From: Phycisphaerae bacterium | GTDB lineage: Bacteria > Planctomycetota > Phycisphaerae > Sedimentisphaerales > SG8-4 | Assembly (NCBI GenBank): GCA_030613765.1 | Contig: JAUWLI010000091.1 | Coordinates: forward strand, 1-9,450 | Length of the DNA stretch: 9,450 bases | Direction of reading: 5' to 3' | Shown here: positions 5,641-9,450 of the stretch, piece after piece | Numbering within the stretch: position 1 is the stretch's first letter | Layout of the letters: the number at the start of each line of letters is the position of its first letter | Notes under the pieces: generated by a model | Told to the model about the DNA's origin: nothing | Database searches by the model: none | What the model saw: the letters and a program-made list of their open reading frames with translations, nothing else | Position numbers and translations under genes: made by a program

Positions 5641-5683
5641 TCTTGTGAAACGAGAAGCGTATCTTGTTGAAAAACGAGATACG
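5641..5683 (+). promoter_or_regulatory. Tandem look-alike hairpins in the accB leader
   Basis: The second hairpin, CGTATCTTGTT-GAAA-AACGAGATACG (5658-5683), has 11 pairs, one of them G-U, and a GNRA tetraloop. The first, TCTTGT-GAA-ACGAGA (5641-5655), is a shorter version of the same motif. Both contain TCTTG, GAAA and CGAGA in order, so it looks like an internal duplication. CACAA (5635-5639) can also pair with TTGTG (5643-5647), which would break the first hairpin. The second hairpin ends 11 bases before the AAAGGA ribosome binding site (5695-5700), so an effect on accB translation is plausible but unproven. Confidence 0.5.
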
Positions 5684-5694
5684 AATTTATTAAG

Positions 5695-5700
5695 AAAGGA
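5695..5700 (+). promoter_or_regulatory. Ribosome binding site of accB (decides the start)
   Basis: AAAGGA lies seven bases before ATG 5708. The frame is open back to 5507, but the hairpins and the good ribosome binding site favour ATG 5708, and the protein then starts as family members do. Confidence 0.65.
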
Positions 5701-5707
5701 CGCGGCA

Positions 5708-6217
5708 ATGGCTGAAAATAAAGACAGCGATTTGCAGAAAATAAAGGAGCTCATTGAAATCATGAAGCGAAACGAGCTGGTCGAGCTTGAAATAAGCCAT
5801 GGCGATGATAAAATTTTTCTAAAGCGCGGCCAGGCTCAACCGGCTGGTGGTGGGAGCGGAACTGATGCGGTGATGGCCGGCCCAAACGTTTCAAATGCAC
5901 CTGTGGGCTCCAATGCAGCACAAAGCTCAACACCGCAAGCGCCATCCCCGGTTTCGAAACCGCAGGTGGAGGAGGATTTGGTGGAGATAACATCGCCTCT
6001 TGTCGGGACTTACTATGCGACTCCAAGCCCCGACTCGGACCCTTATATTGAAGTCGGTTCGTATGTTGATGCACAGGCGGTTGTTTGTATAATCGAGGCA
6101 ATGAAAGTAATGAATGAAATAAAGACCGAAACCGGCGGAACGATTGCTGAAATTCTGGTGGCCAATGGCCAGGCCGTCGAATATGGTCAGGTACTTTTCA
6201 GGATCAGACCAGACTGA
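5708..6217 (+). CDS. accB: Biotin carboxyl carrier protein of acetyl-CoA carboxylase
   Basis: A 169-residue carrier protein (BCCP) that takes CO2 from biotin carboxylase to the carboxyltransferase to make malonyl-CoA, the first committed step of fatty-acid synthesis. The N-terminal segment (5-40) has the typical helix and LEISHGDDKIFLKRG (27-41). It is followed by a flexible Ala/Pro/Ser/Gly linker (42-88) and the biotinyl domain (92-169). The biotinylation site is K133 in EAMKVMNE (130-137). The thumb segment expected of AccB-type domains is visible in SPLVGTYYATPSPDSDPYIEVG (96-117). Its length is close to the 150-170 typical of the family. The accC start lies 30 bases downstream on the same strand, so the two form an operon. 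Confidence 0.95.
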   Translation: MAENKDSDLQKIKELIEIMKRNELVELEISHGDDKIFLKRGQAQPAGGGSGTDAVMAGPNVSNAPVGSNAAQSSTPQAPSPVSKPQVEEDLVEITSPLVGTYYATPSPDSDPYIEVGSYVDAQAVVCIIEAMKVMNEIKTETGGTIAEILVANGQAVEYGQVLFRIRPD

Positions 6218-6247
6218 TTCGTGCCCCGTGAACTGAGAGACGAAATT

Positions 6248-7585
6248 ATGTTTTCAAGAATCCTTATAGCAAATCGTGGTGAAATAGCGCTGCGTATTAT
6301 ACGAGCCTGTCACGAGCTTGGCATTGAGGCCGTGGCAGTTTATTCCGAGGCCGATAAAGATGCTCCGTACCTGCAGCTTGCCGATGAGGCGATTTGTATA
6401 GGTCCGGCGGATTCGGCTGGAAGTTATCTTAATATCCCGCGTATCATAAGTGCTGCTGAGATCGCAGATGTCGAGGCAATTCATCCGGGTTACGGTTTTC
6501 TGGCGGAGAATATCAACTTTGCCCAGATATGCAGGGATTGTGGGATAGCGTTTATCGGCCCCCCTGTTGAGGCAATGCAGCTACTCGGTGACAAGATTCA
6601 GGCCCGGAAACTGGCACAAGAAGCGAGGGTGCCGATTGTTCCCGGTTCTGATGGTGCCATCGAAAAAGAGTCTGAGGCGTTGAAACTTGCTAACAAGATA
6701 GGCTATCCAATAATGATAAAAGCTGCTGCCGGTGGTGGTGGGCGGGGTATGAGGGTTGCGCATAACGATATCAGCTTTCGCGCTGCTTTTGGTGCTGCTC
6801 GTTCCGAAGCAGAAGCTGCTTTTGGAAATCAAACTGTTTATCTGGAAAAATGTATAGTTGAACCCCGTCATGTGGAGGTGCAGGTAATAGCTGACAAAGA
6901 GGGTAACGCTTTGCACTTTTATGAAAGGGACTGCTCCATCCAGCGAAGGCACCAAAAAATGATTGAAGAATCACCTTGTCCGGTGTTGGATGAACGTGGC
7001 AGAGAAGAGCTTTGCAAGGCTGCCTTGAGGCTTGTAAAAGAGGCCAAATATGTCAATGCTGCTACGATTGAATTTCTTTTGGACAAGGACAAGAAGTTTT
7101 ACTTTATTGAGGCGAATACGCGAATCCAGGTGGAGCATCCGGTTACCGAAATGGTTACGGGCCATGATTTGATTAAGTGGCAGCTAAAGATTGCCGCTGG
7201 TCATACTATCAAATTTCGCCAGAAAAATATCAAGCATACCGGCGTGGCAATTGAGTGTCGAATCAACGCCGAAGATCCCGCAAATAATTTCACTCCTTCG
7301 CCGGGTACGATTACCAAATTAATTCTGCCGGGCGGTCCCGGCGTCAGAGTCGATACGCACGTTCATCAGGGCTGGACAGTCTCGACAAGTTATGATTCGA
7401 TGATTGGCAAACTTATCGTTTATCAAAGAACGCGGACCGAAGCTATTGCCACAATGAAAAGGGCTTTGCGGGAATTTGTCATCGAGCCAATCAAAACAAC
7501 AATACCCATCTGCCTGGAGATTCTCTCTCATAACCTTTTTGTCAAAAATCAAATTGATACCGGCTTCATCGAACGAAACTTCTGA
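6248..7585 (+). CDS. accC: Biotin carboxylase of acetyl-CoA carboxylase
   Basis: A 445-residue ATP-grasp enzyme that carboxylates the biotin on AccB using ATP and bicarbonate. Domains in order: biotin carboxylase N-terminal domain (1-110; [17 protein letters not shown] at 1-17), ATP-grasp (115-310) and C-terminal domain (330-440). Visible active-site features are K116, K158 before the glycine-rich loop [10 protein letters not shown] (159-168), [11 protein letters not shown] (227-237), [13 protein letters not shown] (286-298, with E288, N290, R292 and E296) and catalytic R338 in ECRINAED. Length and residue spacing match the E. coli enzyme closely, and no key residue is missing. ATG 6248 is chosen because family members begin MF-(K/S)-[14 protein letters not shown] (6235-6240) lies seven bases upstream. 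An in-frame GTG at 6221 would add nine unsupported residues. The carboxyltransferase genes accA and accD are not in the window. Confidence 0.98.
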   Translation: MFSRILIANRGEIALRIIRACHELGIEAVAVYSEADKDAPYLQLADEAICIGPADSAGSYLNIPRIISAAEIADVEAIHPGYGFLAENINFAQICRDCGIAFIGPPVEAMQLLGDKIQARKLAQEARVPIVPGSDGAIEKESEALKLANKIGYPIMIKAAAGGGGRGMRVAHNDISFRAAFGAARSEAEAAFGNQTVYLEKCIVEPRHVEVQVIADKEGNALHFYERDCSIQRRHQKMIEESPCPVLDERGREELCKAALRLVKEAKYVNAATIEFLLDKDKKFYFIEANTRIQVEHPVTEMVTGHDLIKWQLKIAAGHTIKFRQKNIKHTGVAIECRINAEDPANNFTPSPGTITKLILPGGPGVRVDTHVHQGWTVSTSYDSMIGKLIVYQRTRTEAIATMKRALREFVIEPIKTTIPICLEILSHNLFVKNQIDTGFIERNF

Positions 7586-7602
7586 ATTCAGTTGTTACAA
7601 TG

Positions 7603-7627
7603 TTGACAAATAGCTGTTACTAAACAG
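7603..7627 (+). promoter_or_regulatory. Candidate -35 box and small hairpin before pepC
   Basis: A perfect TTGACA (7603-7608) lies after accC, but only poor -10 candidates follow (for example TGAATT at 7628 with a 19-base spacer). A short hairpin CTGTT-ACTA-AACAG occupies 7614-7627. The site may provide a promoter for the peptidase gene; no clear accC terminator is seen. Confidence 0.25.
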
Positions 7628-7663
7628 TGAATTTTGGAATATTGCTTGAATGATGCCAATGGA

Positions 7664-7670
7664 AAGGAGG
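7664..7670 (+). promoter_or_regulatory. Strong ribosome binding site of the peptidase gene
   Basis: AAGGAGG lies five bases before ATG 7676, the best Shine-Dalgarno in the window. It excludes the in-frame TTG at 7634 and places a signal peptide right at the N-terminus. Confidence 0.8.
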
Positions 7671-7675
7671 AACCT

Positions 7676-9142
7676 ATGAGTCATTTACGGTCAATTGCAG
7701 GAGTATTGGTTGTCGTTATTATGTTATTGTCTGTGTGCAAAGCGGACACTTCCCAGGATAAAGGCACAGCTTTCATTATTGAGAAGTTTGCGCCGGGCGG
7801 AACAGCCGAAAATCTCCAGTCCGGGCATCTCAAACTTATGCAAAAGGCATTCGATAGCGGGCTTCACCACCGGCAAATGCAGAATGCAGTGACTGTTACC
7901 ACCATCGACAAGCTCGCGCTTAACCGGGCGGTCGTTGCCGGAATCGACGATTCCTTTTCGTGCAAGCTCGACGATTGGGCAGTAACCAATCAGAAGAAAT
8001 CAGGTCGCTGCTGGATATTTGCCGGAGCGAACCTGTTGCGTGTTGGCGCAATGAAAAAAATGAACCTCGAGGAATTTGAGTTTAGCCAGAGCTATATCTT
8101 CTTTTGGGACAAAATCGAGCGTGCCAATTACTTTCTGGAGTCAATCATCGACACGGCAAATCGTCCCGATGGCGACCGAACTGTGGATTTTTTACTGGAC
8201 AATGTGGCCAACGACGGTGGGCAGTGGAACATGTTCGTTAGCCTCATCAGGAAGCATGGTTTAGTGCCCAAAGCGGCTATGCCGGAGAGCGAAAGTTCCT
8301 CGAACAGCAGTAGGATGAACAAGGCCCTTAAGGCCAAACTCCGTGAGGGTGCCAAGAGTCTGAGAGACATGCATGCAAAAGGTGCCGGTATTAAAAAATT
8401 ACGGAAAGCAAAGCACGAGATACTTACCGTTATTTACCGAATTCTGAGCATCCACGTAGGTTCGCCCCCCGTGCGTTTTGACTGGCAGTGGCGCGACAAG
8501 GATAATAAGTTTCACCGCGACGGTGTGCTGACTCCACAGGAGTTTGCCAAAAAATATATAACCCTTGACCTGGACGAGTACATTTGCCTGGTGCACGATC
8601 CGCGGTCAAGCAGTCCGTTGGGTCGTACTTTCACCGTGGCTTACCTGGGCAATGTTGTGGGAGGTGAGCCGGTCAAGTATTTGAACGTTGACATTAATAC
8701 GATGAAAAATATTGCTATGCGCACGCTGCTTGATGGTGAACCTGTGTGGTTCGGATGCGATTGCAGTCCGCAGATGGCCCGTGACATCGGAATCTGGGAC
8801 GCCCACCTGTTCGATTACGAGGGTGTCTACGACACAAAGTTCACCTTGAATAAGGCCGAGCGGCTCATCTACCACCAAAGCAGTATGAACCATGCCATGT
8901 TGTTTACAGGCGTGGATATCGTCGATGGCAAACCACGTCGCTGGCGCGTAGAAAACAGTTGGAGCGATGAGAGCGGCAAGAAGGGCTTCTTTATCATGGA
9001 CGACTCGTGGTTCGACGAGTTTATGTTTGAGATCGCAGCCCACAAGAGCTATTTGCCCAGGGAACTACAGAAGGCGCTCGAACTTAAACCGATAGTCCTG
9101 CCGCCCTGGGACCCGATGGGCTCACTTGCACGTTGTGAATAA
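7676..9142 (+). CDS. pepC: Exported PepC/bleomycin hydrolase-type cysteine aminopeptidase (C1B)
   Basis: A 488-residue papain-like peptidase of the PepC/bleomycin hydrolase family, which trims amino acids from peptide N-termini and in known cases forms a hexamer with active sites inside. Catalytic residues are Q106 (VTNQKKSG), C112 (GRCWIFAGANLLR, 110-122), H406 (MNHAMLFTGVD, 404-414) and N427 (WRVENSWSDESGKKGF, 423-438). The C-terminal arm PPWDPMGSLARCE (476-488) matches the self-compartmentalising tail but has a few residues beyond the usual ending. Residues 1-24 form a signal peptide: charged start (MSHLR), hydrophobic stretch (about 6-20) and a likely cleavage site after CKA (21-23). The cysteine is not in a good lipobox. 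Known PepC enzymes are cytoplasmic, so export is unusual. Codon use looks somewhat more GC-rich than that of accB/accC. The gene converges with lysA, with four bases between stops. Confidence 0.94.
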   Translation: MSHLRSIAGVLVVVIMLLSVCKADTSQDKGTAFIIEKFAPGGTAENLQSGHLKLMQKAFDSGLHHRQMQNAVTVTTIDKLALNRAVVAGIDDSFSCKLDDWAVTNQKKSGRCWIFAGANLLRVGAMKKMNLEEFEFSQSYIFFWDKIERANYFLESIIDTANRPDGDRTVDFLLDNVANDGGQWNMFVSLIRKHGLVPKAAMPESESSSNSSRMNKALKAKLREGAKSLRDMHAKGAGIKKLRKAKHEILTVIYRILSIHVGSPPVRFDWQWRDKDNKFHRDGVLTPQEFAKKYITLDLDEYICLVHDPRSSSPLGRTFTVAYLGNVVGGEPVKYLNVDINTMKNIAMRTLLDGEPVWFGCDCSPQMARDIGIWDAHLFDYEGVYDTKFTLNKAERLIYHQSSMNHAMLFTGVDIVDGKPRRWRVENSWSDESGKKGFFIMDDSWFDEFMFEIAAHKSYLPRELQKALELKPIVLPPWDPMGSLARCE

Positions 9143-9146
9143 AACC

Positions 9147-9450
9147 TTATCTTTCCAGCGATATTAAATCTTCGTAGGTTTCGCGTTTTCTGATGACACT
9201 AAACTTATCGCCATCAACAAGGACTTCAGCGGTTCGGCCTCGAGCATTGTAATTGCTGCTCATACTAAAGCCATAGGCCCCGGCAGTAAAGATAGAGAGC
9301 ACGTCGCCGCGTTTTACCGGAGGCAGGATTCTGTCCTTTGCGAAGAAGTCCGCACTTTCACAAATCGGACCCACCACATCGACGACGTCGGTACCGGATA
9401 GTTTTAATTCTTTATCCCGACGGTCAGGCACAAATTTCCTGTCTACTTTC
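9147..9450 (-). CDS. lysA: Diaminopimelate decarboxylase, C-terminal part, cut by window edge
   Basis: The last 100 or so residues of LysA, the PLP enzyme that converts meso-diaminopimelate to lysine, the last step of the pathway. The frame stays open to the right edge, so the start is outside the window; the GTG at 9431 is internal. Visible blocks are [16 protein letters not shown], containing the conserved Cys-Glu-Ser active-site segment supplied to the partner subunit; [21 protein letters not shown], with the conserved Tyr near PLP; and the C-terminal R-AEVLVDG and RRET-like RKRETYEDL. The gene ends with TAA at 9149-9147, four bases from the pepC stop on the other strand. No terminator is visible in or near that gap. 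Confidence 0.93.
   Translation of the reverse strand, partial: KVDRKFVPDRRDKELKLSGTDVVDVVGPICESADFFAKDRILPPVKRGDVLSIFTAGAYGFSMSSNYNARGRTAEVLVDGDKFSVIRKRETYEDLISLER

Noticed and set aside
5507..5707. N-terminal extension of accB back to 5507
   Set aside because: No ribosome binding site, it covers the leader hairpins, and ATG 5708 with AAAGGA gives a normal AccB start.
5425..5763. 112-codon minus-strand ORF over the accB leader and start
   Set aside because: Begins inside accB on the other strand and has no recognisable domain; looks like a shadow frame.
6221..6247. GTG start for accC
   Set aside because: Adds nine residues not seen at AccC N-termini; ATG 6248 gives the conserved beginning.
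7634..7675. TTG start for the peptidase gene
   Set aside because: Poor start codon, and AAGGAGG is placed for ATG 7676; the extension would bury the signal peptide.

Overview
The window reads as an ordinary chromosomal segment of a free-living bacterium of moderate GC content. Seven protein genes are recognised with confidence, and the intergenic spaces are unusually rich in RNA structure. No mobile-element genes, CRISPR arrays, rRNA or tRNA are visible. Taxonomy is only a guess. The long insertion in ArgS, the SpoIIE-type phosphatase with a degenerate receiver-like front end and a PepC-type peptidase carrying a signal peptide fit an uncultivated Planctomycetota/Phycisphaerae-like lineage, but no marker gene here settles it.

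Layout, left to right: (1) 2-1951, arginyl-tRNA synthetase (argS), running in from the left edge. (2) 1953-2016, a palindromic repeat with perfect 14-base arms and a third degenerate copy between them, ending just before the ribosome binding site of (3) yjbQ, 2032-2442. (4) 2443-2970, a 530-base intergenic space. It appears to hold a minus-strand small RNA gene (about 2700 down to 2504) with its own sigma70-type promoter and a terminator whose loop carries seven consecutive C. A plus-strand promoter and a possible 23-residue ORF follow, then (5) yggS (PLP homeostasis protein), 2971-3696. (6) 3738-3916, a string of hairpins ending in an intrinsic terminator. (7) 3970-5244, a SpoIIE/RsbU-type PP2C phosphatase. 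(8) 5245-5707, a long leader with two tandem look-alike hairpins just before (9) accB and accC (5708-7585), the biotin carboxyl carrier and biotin carboxylase of acetyl-CoA carboxylase. (10) 7676-9142, an exported PepC/bleomycin-hydrolase-type cysteine peptidase. (11) 9147 to the right edge, minus strand, the C-terminal end of diaminopimelate decarboxylase (lysA), converging on pepC with only 4 bases between stop codons.

The proteins are mostly housekeeping: translation (argS), vitamin B1/B6-linked functions (yjbQ, yggS), fatty-acid synthesis (accBC) and lysine/DAP synthesis (lysA). Only accB-accC is a clear operon. The phosphatase is a likely signalling output, but its partner proteins are not in the window. 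The part most likely to be undescribed is non-coding: the predicted minus-strand RNA with a C-rich terminator loop, the hairpin string after yggS, and the duplicated hairpin in the accB leader.
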